Below are positions 1 to 22,577 of a stretch of 64,000 nt of DNA, in pieces; position 1 is the first letter of the stretch, and each line of letters starts with the position of its first letter. Both the position numbers and the translations under genes were made by a program. The notes beneath the pieces were generated by a model. That model had not been told where the DNA came from and did no database searches. It was given only the letters and a program-made list of their open reading frames with translations. Origin of the DNA: Sipunculus nudus (Eukaryota > Annelida > Sipuncula > Golfingiida > Sipunculidae); assembly GCA_026874595.1 (NCBI GenBank), contig CM049306.1, positions 13,541,019-13,605,018 of the forward strand, read 5' to 3'.

Positions 1-11184
<11,184 letters not shown>

Positions 11185-12200
11185 TAACTCGACCACGGTA
11201 TAGCACCCCAAATGTGCAACCTTTCCTCTCGTCCGGGGACTGGCAGCCTGGCCCCAGTCATGCAAAGGGAATATCCCCCGTGTTCGTATTATCCCTGGTG
11301 CAAGTTTTTGGTCCTCAGCTTGTCAGGGTGAGACTAGCACTGGACGGTAGTGGCCAGACGGAGTGAGCAGAGGAGTGTTGTAGAACATGCACCTCACGTA
11401 TTGAAAGTGAAGGGCTCCCGAACTTGTGGCATCAGATTATCATTAGCCCATACACGAACGTGTAATGAGAATGCCCATTTCTGACCGAAAGTCTCCCGAG
11501 TGCTGCTTTTGTTTCCAGTCAAACAAGTCCGGCCCACATGCTCGCCGACTGGAGAGCCCCCTCGGGACCCGCCGGCCAGCTCTCGGGAATGAGTCCGATA
11601 AGCCAATTACCAATCGACTTGCAATAAGCCCAGCCGACTTTGTCCATATTTGGCACAAACGCACTGCCAATCAATCAAGCTGCACCAATCGATGAATGAT
11701 GCGGACTGGTAAACAATCCCGCCCCTTCTCGGCGTTATCATACCTTGACGAGTAATTGAGTTAAAGCTAACAGATGTACCGAGTGGTGAAGATTGTACTT
11801 CTTTGTTGGGTTTATGTAATTTGTTAGTAAAACTAGCTAATTGCGGAGTCCCGGGTTCCGCGCCCCGTGCCGAGCTTTTTCTGGCTGGGGAAGAGCATCT
11901 CCACGACGAGCGTGCCTCAGTTGGGAGACCAGAAATTGGTAGAACGCCTTCAGTTTGTTTTTATACACCACTCTGTATGATGAGACCTGACATTCAGTGA
12001 CCAACATTTTACCATCACATCTTAAACCGATTACAGGTGCCCGTTTCTTTAAGCATTTCCCCCGATAGTCGCTTGACAAATTACTATTAAAGTGTCCAAG
12101 GGCATTATGTGTTACTCAAGACAGATATGCTCCGACATGGAAATAACGTTATTTGCATACATACGACCACATTTGGTAGTTGTGACCTGTTGTACATGTG
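11185..12200 (-). promoter_or_regulatory. Likely 5' UTR and promoter region of COE/EBF
   Basis: The 1 kb upstream of the COE start is the most GC- and CpG-rich stretch of the left half and contains no simple repeat or transposon. There is no clear TATA box close to the ATG. Transcript ends cannot be placed from sequence alone. Short ORFs here on both strands show no recognisable product. Confidence 0.4.
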
Positions 12201-12705
12201 CCATAGAGTGGGTTATCACATAGTCACGGCGAGAGGTAGGCTAGAAAATATAAGAACATACAGTGGTGTGATTATATATTTTAAATTGTAATAAATTATT
12301 AAAATATAATAAAAAATAACATATAAAAAATGTTATAAAGGGTGATAGTTACATTAAGGAAATAAAACATTAATTTTACTTTAAGGTATATTGTATGATA
12401 TACATATTTTAATTTATTTTAATTGAAACTCATTTATCTATTATATTTTTTACTAAAATACGCTGCCATATAAGCTGATATATAAAAAAATATGTCACTA
12501 AGATATACTTTCTCATATTCTTTAATATATTTTTTATATTATATTTGTAGAATATAAGGTTAATATATTGACTTTTTATATATATTTTAATTAAGTTACA
12601 AATATCTCATTGTCTTGCTCATCGCCACATGTTGACAGTCACTTTATGAACGTAATAAAAGCAAATTAAATGCATTAAAGAACATGGATTTTAAATATAC
12701 ACAGG

Positions 12706-12710
<5 letters not shown>

Positions 12711-12747
<37 letters not shown>
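12711..12747. repeat. (AG)n microsatellite
   Basis: An uninterrupted AG array of about 37 bp. Confidence 0.95.
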
Positions 12748-12748
<1 letters not shown>

Positions 12749-12988
12749 GGAGGAGAAAGAATATCGTTATTTGCATGTAGTCATAGAGAAATAATTATTC
12801 TATATGTTCTATATATTAAATATATATATTTATTGGACGCCTGTTTGTGAAAAGCAACATGTGTGCATTGATTTAGATTTCGTAGTTGAACATGCATCAT
12901 AAATGAATTGTTTTAGAAAATGTTAAAGTTAAAATTTACTAATTTGCTCTGTACGTTAATTCTTTTAATCTAACTAACTCGATTTCTG

Positions 12989-12991
<3 letters not shown>

Positions 12992-13063
<72 letters not shown>
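12992..13063. repeat. (AT)n microsatellite
   Basis: A TA array of about 72 bp with one G interruption near 13048, followed by further imperfect TA. Confidence 0.95.
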
Positions 13064-13414
13064 TTTGTGTGTATGTTTGTATATATATATAATTATGTAT
13101 GTATATATGTAAAATAACCATGCATATTTTAAATTGCCGCCCATCATATCTGTGTATGGAATTTTATACATATAACGCCACCCAGCAACCAAAACTGGCA
13201 TGTCTTGTATACTCAAATAAAGCAATTATTTTATTTTCAAACAACACCTTATATATGTCATTATTATCTATATATATATATAATATATACTTTAAATTAT
13301 ATACACATGTAACACACTCACACATATGCAAACACACCCTCACACACATATTTATATGACCTTTGGTATATGTATTATACGTTTATTCTGTGATTTCTAT
13401 TATAAACATGTATA

Positions 13415-13448
13415 AGAGAGACAGAGAGAGGGAGAGAGACACACATGC

Positions 13449-13485
<37 letters not shown>

Positions 13486-13486
13486 A
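13415..13486. repeat. (GA)n microsatellite, imperfect
   Basis: Imperfect GA repeats with an ACACAC interruption near 13440, ending in a purine-only tail to about 13498. Confidence 0.9.
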
Positions 13487-14362
13487 AAAAGAAAGAGAGC
13501 TCACGCAGGCAGTTGGTCACTTTATAATGCATGCCGTATAATTTCATGGATCTCCTGCAACGTCCAAAAACTTTTAAGTTTGCAGAGCAAATTGTATAAT
13601 TGCTTAACTCCCCAAGAAGATTTATCGCAAGTTTGAAACTTTATCATATTTTAAAATGCATAAATGACTTACAAACTTTATATTTCTTCTTTGTATAGAA
13701 AACCCACGCATTAATTATAGATGGCATTACATTTTTTTATTCATCGTTTGTATCTATTTATGCACTTGGCAATTGCTTTTCTTTCATATACATATTATAC
13801 CAAAAAATGTTATATTTTGCTTTGGTTTTTCCTTTTTTCTGCATCTAGGGATATTTTAAATGGTGTCTTACACGCGCTTTCCTCTTGAAACTCGCCATTA
13901 CCTGGTCTTTCAATAACTGTTCTTATTATTCATAAACAGACCTGGAGCAGATAATGTGTCTTGTCAAAAGGTACCAAAGAAAACATAATTACTAAAGATT
14001 TGATGTTATTTTATGTACCTGATCCGAGCTGAGTAATGCGAGACTTTATCCCATTAACGAATCGTCCTACCAGGTACGGGGTTTTGTTTAAGACGTAAGT
14101 GCTTCCAGTTTCACATATTAGGAACCAGAGAGTTTTCACGATTTTTTTTCTATCATTTTCTATTAAGTCCTGATGTTTCATTCCGTGAAACGCTTACATC
14201 ATATGAAACTGACTTTTGTTGGATTATTTGTGATTGTTATATTTCAATGTTCGCACCTGAGAGATTCCAGGTATGCTTTTGTGACTGATTAATGTCAGAG
14301 AAAGTTTTCGGATTCCCCATTACCTGGCTTTGTGCATGCTCTCCGCTTACCTTACTCGCGCA

Positions 14363-14460
14363 TTTATGGTAATCCCAGAGTAGACACTGTTTTGGACGAA
14401 AACTTACGGCAATCCCTAGGTAGGAACTGTTTTGAACTAATTCTTACGGTAATCCCGCAT
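14363..14460. repeat. Short degenerate tandem repeat, about 40-bp period
   Basis: The phrase TTATGGTAATCCC / TTACGGCAATCCC / TTACGGTAATCCC starts at 14363, 14404 and 14444. ACTGTTTTG follows in the first two copies. The third is cut short. Confidence 0.75.
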
Positions 14461-15403
14461 TGTATACAAACGTTGGAATAGAAATATTCCAACTTTTAGA
14501 CTGTTTGAAATATTTCTGCCGGAATAATGGCTTTAACATTTTGGTTGAAAGTATTGATTCCTTGTGCTCATGTAAGGGATTAGAGAGGAAAGTGAGCTTG
14601 TTAGGCCCACTTTTAAATCTATTACACGCATTAAGGCTATTGGTCTGTAGGGGACACTAGTCTTGAATCAGCGATGGGGCTGATAATTAGGATATTAACG
14701 AGGTCATATTGTTCTAATCTTTGGCAGATTGTGATCAGTGAATGATGCACCACCTCTCTGCCCACAGAGGGCTTTCCTGTCTAAACAGTATACCTCAGTA
14801 CCCCCACAGGTCCGCAAGGTGGACGCAGCGCGAACCAGCGGCTGCCTGCTTGATGGTGCCCCAAGCGCCTCCCTTATCTTAGCGACTGTCTGTGGGGCGG
14901 TCCCTCTGAGGGCCTCAGTGGCCATATATCCATTACCCATCCGCCTTCTATTGTTGACCTTTCGATTATAAGGTACACCCGGGACACGCGTCTGTGCCGC
15001 TGGTATTTCAGATGGGAACGGTTACCAATAGTTTAAGAACAATATAATGACAAATGGGAATATAAAATCGGTATCGCACCGGACGAAGCAAAAAGTTATA
15101 TGTATCCCAACATGATCAGTGTCTCCTGATTTTAACACCGGAACGTCCAGGTGTTTTTGTTAAAGTTTCCATTGTTACATTCAAACGTGTGATTGCTGAA
15201 ATATTGTCTGGATTGTTCGGGATGAATAGAAAACTAAGCGCTGTCCGCCACTATACCGGTTTCTGTGTTGTCCTTATACACATTAACATATCAAGTTTAG
15301 GTTCTTGTATATACATGAATGTGTGTTAAATACGCAGATCTTGACATTCAAATTCCCTTCAGTTGTAATGTGAACATAATAATAACGTTTTGTTAACATC
15401 AGG

Positions 15404-15451
<48 letters not shown>
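15404..15451. repeat. (CT)n microsatellite
   Basis: A CT array of about 48 bp, effectively uninterrupted. Confidence 0.95.
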
Positions 15452-15453
<2 letters not shown>

Positions 15454-15887
15454 GAACAATACCAAATCCACCAACATTCAAGTATTTTACTTTTTACAGC
15501 GTATAAAGATGAATGTTTTACATTGTTAGGAGTATAGAATGTAGCCTGATGGGTTTTGGCGCTTGTTTCTGGACCTGATAACCTTTGTTTCACACCGCCA
15601 GTCCCATCAGAACAAAATGGTCAAATTTCAACCGATCGCGAATGATCCGCTCATATGCATGCATGGATGTCATGGCAATATATATGTGTTATATATTAAC
15701 TCCTTGCCAATCCTAGCCCCACATATAAAAACTGTGAAATCGAGAAAAAGCGCTGTATTATAATATATCAGGAAACACCCTCCTGACAAATTAACATATT
15801 ATTCTTATCACAGACTTTGTATACATGTCATAACAAAATTTAATGTCATCCTTAAAAATGTGAGAATTGTATGTATTTCTCGACAAA

Positions 15888-15979
15888 GAAGATTGGAGAA
15901 AGCTGTAAAAGAAGATTGGAGAAAGCTGTAAAAGAAGATTGGAGAAAGCTGTAAAAGAGATTTGGAGAAAGCTGTAAAA
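15888..15979. repeat. 23-bp tandem repeat, four copies
   Basis: The unit GAAGATTGGAGAAAGCTGTAAAA is repeated four times head to tail. The first three copies are identical and the fourth has GAGATTTGG in place of GAAGATTGG. Confidence 0.95.
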
Positions 15980-16282
15980 GAAAGCTATACAGACTTATTT
16001 AGACTTTCAGGGATGGCAAGTTATTTGTATATCAGAGGCATGTGACAAACCGATGCAACAACCCATGCAAGCACCGATTTATTCTTTTTAAGAAATATAG
16101 AGTGAATTTTCATCATGCCTTACGCTTACTCTATTAGGCCTCCACAGCTGCTCATGCAGGCCCCTCTATACGTAATGCAGTGACATTATATATACCATGT
16201 GTATAAAGTGTTTATATATCTAATCCCAGTGCGAAAATAAAATGTCCTTGATTTATACATGGTATACACTCGACAAAATTTT

Positions 16283-16345
16283 CTATACATCAAAGCGGTC
16301 CTACAAATATATATCATGGTTATTTGGTTGTAATATCACAATGAG
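16283..16345 (+). repeat. Partial third copy of the 17/19-kb inverted repeat family
   Basis: ATCAAAGCGGTCCTACAAA followed by ATCATGGTTAT and GGTTGTAATATC parallels ATCAAAGCGGCCTTATAAA, GCATGGTTAT and TGTTGTAATTTC at about 17248-17300. Only this inner segment is recognisable. Confidence 0.65.
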
Positions 16346-16990
16346 CAAATGAAATATCTTTAATCTAAGTTCATCCTGGAAGGATCATATCTACAAAAAG
16401 CGATATAACGATATCTCAAAACACGCTGTGCCTTATTTCTGTCGTGGCACGTTTGGTTATAAAATGTTTTAATGAATATGATATCACACTCATGCAGTAT
16501 ATATTGAATGAATATCACCACACTCAGTAAAAACTTGCATTTTCTCATATACCCTAAAAGTTTAATATTTTAATTTCATAAAATCAAGGATGACCTAAAT
16601 ATATTTAGAAGATTGAACGGCTAGCTTTGCAAATAGGGAACTGATATGTGAATAGTTGGAAATATATTTGCATGCATATATATATAGCATTTTATTATTT
16701 CTTAAACTAATAAATATTAATATTATAATATCTTATATAAGATATTTATATAAACCTTAAGTCAAGGTTTATTAATACATGCTGGATCACGTCTCTGATA
16801 TCAACTTTACTTTTTTATAATTTGAACTTTTAAATAATAATAAACTAATTGCTATACAATCAAATTATAACATTCTTTGAGCAAAGACTCTTACATATAC
16901 GATACAATCGAAAAGAAATTAAAAGTTGATTTGCTATATATAAACATTCTGTTTGTGTATATCTATTGAGAAATTGGTGTTTAAAAGTCG

Positions 16991-17362
16991 CAGAGCAAAA
17001 TGCCTCTCAAACCAAATGACTGTGCAGGAAGCCAATCCACCATGAAGTCTGACACCCTCCAAGTGGACCACTTGAGCTTATTATACTCAATGTTCAAACC
17101 GCAGTGGTCATTCAATAGACAAAATAAAAACCAAATATTGTAATCCTGTGACAACAAACATCTGTCGTGGTCAGACTCACAAGTGACTTCCTGGGTCACG
17201 TGATTGCTCCAATTTATATATACCTGTTACTGTCCAACAAACGTTGGATCAAAGCGGCCTTATAAAAATAGCATGGTTATTATGTTGTAATTTCGCAAAC
17301 TCAGTGATTTGATTTAACAGGCCTAGATGAAGGTTTGACCAAATATTTGGTTTATAATTAAA
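16991..17362 (+). repeat. Left arm of a long inverted repeat
   Basis: This roughly 370-bp arm matches the reverse complement of 19330-19696 along its whole length with scattered differences. It reads from CAGAGCAAAATGCC to GGTTTGACCAAATATTTGG. ORFs in both arms are mirror images with substitutions and no recognisable product. Confidence 0.9.
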
Positions 17363-17567
17363 CAGGAAATTTTGATTGACTGCCAACATAGAACAGGAAC
17401 AAGCTTATATCATTAAAACGTTCGATCATTTCGAATCTTTTACATTATTTTATCTGTTATAAAAATACTGTTGATTGCTAATATTCTTTTACTTGTGGAC
17501 ACATAATACCTAAAACTCTGTTAAGACATTATTTCTTTCCAAATCCATGCATGTGTTTGGATTCTCT

Positions 17568-17584
17568 CCCCCCCCCCCCCCCCC
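17568..17584. repeat. Poly(C) run
   Basis: An uninterrupted run of about 17 C residues following TTCTCT. Confidence 0.9.
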
Positions 17585-18123
17585 TCTCATATATGTATAT
17601 ATGTAGACTCGCACATGTATTTCAGCCTTGTCTGCAACATAGATATAATGCTTGCTGCATATATATAAATGTACTACATGAAAAATAACATACATTCCAA
17701 AGTGTTTCCCTTATATTATGAGAAAATGAAGCAAAACAATTATAATATATTCCCTTTCAGATAAGCTTATATATAATGCACTGAAAATGTCTGTTTAAAC
17801 TGTAAATACTATTGTATGAATATTCATTTATGTAAGACATGTATTGGTTTGAAAATAAGCGCTATGTTTCCATCTTTGTGTATGTACAAATATGACTCAG
17901 TTGTTCACACCATTTTATTTGACAAACTTTTTTCTTCATATATGTTATATGATATTTTTAAATGCTGCATTCCATTGGTAATCCCAAATATATTGTATGT
18001 ATATAGACCTGTACCGAATATCAAATATCCACTTAAGTTGCAACATTTAAAAATGCGATTTCAGCTGCACTTCTCGCATATACAAAAGAAATCACCTCTG
18101 ATATTGGACTCTTTATTGCAGTG

Positions 18124-18125
<2 letters not shown>

Positions 18126-18181
<56 letters not shown>
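18126..18181. repeat. (GA)n microsatellite
   Basis: A GA array of about 55 bp with a single A-rich interruption near its end. Confidence 0.95.
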
Positions 18182-18377
18182 TTTTTAAGCCATTCATAAA
18201 ACCATGCAACAATCGAAACGAGAAATATGCATACACTGCAGCCATGAAACTTCACGAATGCTAATTAAAAATATTTTATATTATTTTATGTAATTTCAAA
18301 ACTACATTTAAATCTGTCATTGTAAATGTTGCATCACTTCGACCGATTATATATACATTAATATCACTCATATCCGT

Positions 18378-18378
<1 letters not shown>

Positions 18379-18429
<51 letters not shown>
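18379..18429. repeat. (AT)n microsatellite
   Basis: An uninterrupted TA array of about 51 bp. Confidence 0.95.
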
Positions 18430-18431
<2 letters not shown>

Positions 18432-18766
18432 TATACATACTTCTGATGAAGAAATATAACGTAAACGAGTCTGTTCCTTTGAATTAGATTAGACTTAGTT
18501 TGATCAACTTTAAACTTATACAAAACTCATAAAATTGTACCAAAAAGTTTCCCTTTTCGTAGTTTTAAATGTGTTATATCATAGAGATCACATTTATCTT
18601 TTTATCCTAATATGTTGGGGGATTTTTAGTCAAAAGAATTAAGTTAACGTACATGGTGTACATAACGATCCATGCAACGTTACACTTGTTAATAAATATG
18701 TAAGATTTAATTTGCATTTCATACTAAATTCTCTTAACTTTATTTTCTGTTCAATAACCACGTATA

Positions 18767-18769
<3 letters not shown>

Positions 18770-18819
<50 letters not shown>
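18770..18819. repeat. (AT)n microsatellite
   Basis: An uninterrupted TA array of about 50 bp. Confidence 0.95.
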
Positions 18820-18822
<3 letters not shown>

Positions 18823-19049
18823 TGAGATTTTTGTTCAGGAATTTTTTATGAGGAATTAGATTTATTGAATTTATATCTTTCAAAAATCTATAATTAACAA
18901 TTATATAAAACTTAAGATTCAGTGTGCTGCTTTTGAATTATTTTAGGGTACTCTTGAAGTAGACAACATTGAAATATAATAAATGGAATTCTATATTAAA
19001 AGTCTTCATATTTTTATCAATATGTAAATATGTATACGTGCAGATACAC

Positions 19050-19051
<2 letters not shown>

Positions 19052-19104
<53 letters not shown>
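19052..19104. repeat. (AT)n microsatellite
   Basis: A TA array of about 53 bp, followed by CGTG and more TA. Confidence 0.95.
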
Positions 19105-19105
<1 letters not shown>

Positions 19106-19329
19106 GTGTATATATATACAAAGTGATTATACACGATAATCCATAACGGATACTATAAATAAATATTTTCTTTATTTCCTTGTATATTAAAATAAAAATA
19201 CATACATATATAGACAAATCTTTATTATCTACATATATTATATAATATATTTATTCATACATGTATATATACTTACATGCAGCGGATTATCAATTATAAT
19301 GGGAATGGTCTTATGAAAACTTCCTTTTT

Positions 19330-19696
19330 AATTATGAACTATAAATATTTGGTCAAACCTTCATTTAGGCCTGTTAAACCAAATTACTGGATTTGCGAAA
19401 TTACAACGTAATAACCATGCTATTTTTATAAGGCCGCTTTGATACAACGATTGTTCGACAGTAACAAGTACAAATTCGAGCAATCACGTGACCTAGGAAG
19501 ACGCTTGTGAGTCTGACCACGACAGATGTTTGTTGTCACAGGATTACAATATTTGGTTTTTATTTTGTCTATTGAATGACCTCTGCGGTTTGAACATTGA
19601 GTATAATAAGCTCAAGTGGTCCACTTGGAGGGTGTCAGACTTCATGGTGGATTGGCTTCCTGCACAGTCATTTGGGTTGAGGGCATTTTGCTCTGT
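19330..19696 (-). repeat. Right arm of a long inverted repeat
   Basis: This is the inverted partner of 16991-17362, about 1.97 kb away. It begins with CCAAATATTTAT-type sequence in the mirror position and ends with GGCATTTTGCTCTG. It is most likely a second copy of a dispersed non-autonomous element rather than one foldback. Confidence 0.9.
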
Positions 19697-20395
19697 GATT
19701 GTTAACCACCTAATTCTCAATAGAAATTGCTTGTTATTCAAAACCGCCTTTAATCGAGTCTGGGTAATTCCAGTGTAACACGTATACATATATATGTAAA
19801 TAAAACATAGCTAGGAAGGAAAGGTGCGAACACTTGGTTTGACTCGTTATAACAGCATTTGGTCAACTCGGTGAAGATAATAGGTAATTTGCCAATGAAG
19901 CGCTCTTCCGGACACGGCAGCCCAGGCTAAGCTTTAGGTATAGGCGTGGGAAAAACCCGGACCCCCGGCATGAATTGTACCTTTGGGGGTCATCGAAACC
20001 GAGACTCCTGGTTCCCTGAACACTCCTCCTGAACATGGTTATGGTCAGAAAAGCGGGATTTCTTGTGTGTTGTGACATGTAGTCATTCATCCTATAGTAA
20101 AATTGACCAAAAACTAAGAAAAAAAGAAGAGCAACGTGTATATTAAAAACATGTCTATTTTATCGGGTCTGTATTTGAAATATTTTCATATATATGGTTG
20201 ATTTTCCTATATACATGTTTTTATAATTGTCCGAAGTTACATCTCGCATTTTAACTTTTTGCTATTATATATACTATATATTTTGCAGATAAACGTATTT
20301 CTTATAGCATTTCGTATCTTATATAAACAGTAAGTGCATTATATTATATAACTCAACACATATTAGATTATAACATATTATATTATATGGTATAT

Positions 20396-20398
<3 letters not shown>

Positions 20399-20470
<72 letters not shown>

Positions 20471-20481
20471 AAGAGAGAGAG
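20399..20481. repeat. Compound (TA)n(GA)n microsatellite
   Basis: A TA array of about 55 bp runs directly into about 26 bp of GA repeats. Confidence 0.95.
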
Positions 20482-21331
20482 ATTATATATATAATACATA
20501 TATGTTTGTATATTATATTATATAATATTATATAAATAGAGAGAGAGATTATGTAACACTATAATATTATGTTTTTTATAGTATTATATAAAATCAATAA
20601 AGAAAAGTACAATATATATAAATATACATGCATATTTATATAGTTATATATTGATAATAATATATTAGTAATTGTATGCATGTATATTAGTCTTGGTATA
20701 GTATATGATGAGTTATAAACATTACATTTCCATGCATGCCATCCCGATAATGTCATACTATATACAAAATGCAGTAAAAGACAATGGTGATAAATAATAA
20801 ATCTTTTGGGTATAAGAGAAGTGGGATCTGTTTTCTTATAAGCAACATGTACTCATTATCCTCTTTCACTGATTGTTTATGAGGTATGACAGCGTAAAAC
20901 ATAAAAATGAATTAAACTCAGAAATAATCATAAGATATCCTTAGCTTGCATTGGTACTGTATGTGAATCCCGAATAAATCAATCCAATTTTTTTAATTGA
21001 TTAAAAAGATTAAACTCGATCCATCCCCACGGGGGCGCACATTTTTTATGCATTCATTTTATTCGATTAATTGTCTCTGTCTCTGTAAAAACTTACAGGT
21101 ATAATGATAAATGGAAGATTTAATATAAAAAATGAATATTTTTCCATGTTCATTTTATATAATTATTAACACACACACATAAATATATGTGTGTGTGTGC
21201 ATATCTTTACCTTTAGATGTTCATGCAGTGTATAATTATCATAAACATTTCTCCAAATCATACATAGCCTGTCATTGACTAAAAAGGTATACAAACAAAC
21301 CCATGAATGTGCCAGTCATTATGCATTAATT

Positions 21332-21334
<3 letters not shown>

Positions 21335-21376
<42 letters not shown>
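21335..21376. repeat. (AT)n microsatellite
   Basis: An uninterrupted TA array of about 42 bp. Confidence 0.95.
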
Positions 21377-21380
<4 letters not shown>

Positions 21381-22501
21381 AGGCAAGAAAGAAGACTTAA
21401 ATTAACCCAAATTTTAACAGAATATCACAGGTCACCATGCAGGGGTTCCCAGGGGCTGTTCATTTTATACAGAATATATATTAAACCATGCATGTCATAT
21501 ATCATTACACACATACACACACATGCACGCACGCAGAGATAGGTATAATAACATTGCATGATGTTTAATAGAAATCTTGCAATGTTCAATATACTTAAAT
21601 CATTGCATGCATGTACATCATACTCTTTATATCATATTTTGAGACATTCAATGAATAATAACATGTTTGTACTCATACACGTATTCTCAAGAAAGTAAAA
21701 ATGCATGGTGAAACTATAGGATTTTTACCATAATTACTATAATCAACTCAAAATCTAATTATACATTAAGGTATTACTGTTATTTTTAAAACTAAACATC
21801 GAAAATTGAAATTATATTATAAAATCAATAATTTTAAATGACTTGTATACTATATATATATTAATTAATGTGTTAATTACAAGTGTCTAATGTTAGTCCA
21901 GATGCATGAATCTTGTGTCTCTTACCATCTTTAAGCATTATATCACGCTGATCGCCGGGAAACACACGTGTGTCAGGAGTTACGGATCCATTTCAAAGCA
22001 TTTTAAGTATAAAGAATGTAATCAAACGCAACACATCGAGTCAAGATGGGGTAATTTTAGTCTGTTAATATCACTTCCCAACTCAATATAATGTAGCCAA
22101 ATTCAATTATTTGAATTTCTTTGATGTGGTCGTTATTCTTAGATCTGGATTTGGAGTTTTTTGCAAAGGGCGAATTCCCCTGAAAGTTACAGATAAATAA
22201 CTCGAGCGGGCCCGCTTTATCTTGGCAGTGTGTTACATGGGGCCGGTGTCATGGGAACGGGTGGGGGCCGCTGTTTTTACTGATAGGGCCAGTAGACGTA
22301 GAAACCTAATAACAACAATGGGTCATAGGGGACTGCCCTTTGCCAAAATTAATAGACTCTCTCAACGTGGGCATTTGTCTTCCGTTAACAAGCCCTTTAT
22401 TCTGAATTAGTGAAGTGGATGAAATCCCAACAAAAAGCTCGTTTCTTTCCTTCTGATAAACTGGAATTATGCTTTCATATTAGTTTGAAAAGCGTGATTT
22501 A

Positions 22502-22505
<4 letters not shown>

Positions 22506-22571
<66 letters not shown>
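22506..22571. repeat. (AT)n microsatellite
   Basis: An uninterrupted TA array of about 66 bp. Confidence 0.95.

Positions 22572-22577
<6 letters not shown>

Larger units (their letters stand above)
12201..16990. other. Intergenic DNA upstream of COE/EBF
   Basis: AT-rich filler and simple repeats (12.2-13.9 kb) give way to GC-balanced sequence at about 13860-15260, then to AT-rich sequence again. No gene was recognised. The GC-balanced block includes a short 40-bp tandem phrase at 14363-14460. Confidence 0.5.
17363..19329. other. Spacer of the inverted repeat, AT-rich with simple repeats
   Basis: It contains a 17-nt C run (17568-17584), a (GA)n array (18126-18181) and TA arrays (18379-18429, 18770-18819, 19052-19104). 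Nothing gene-like was seen. Confidence 0.7.
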
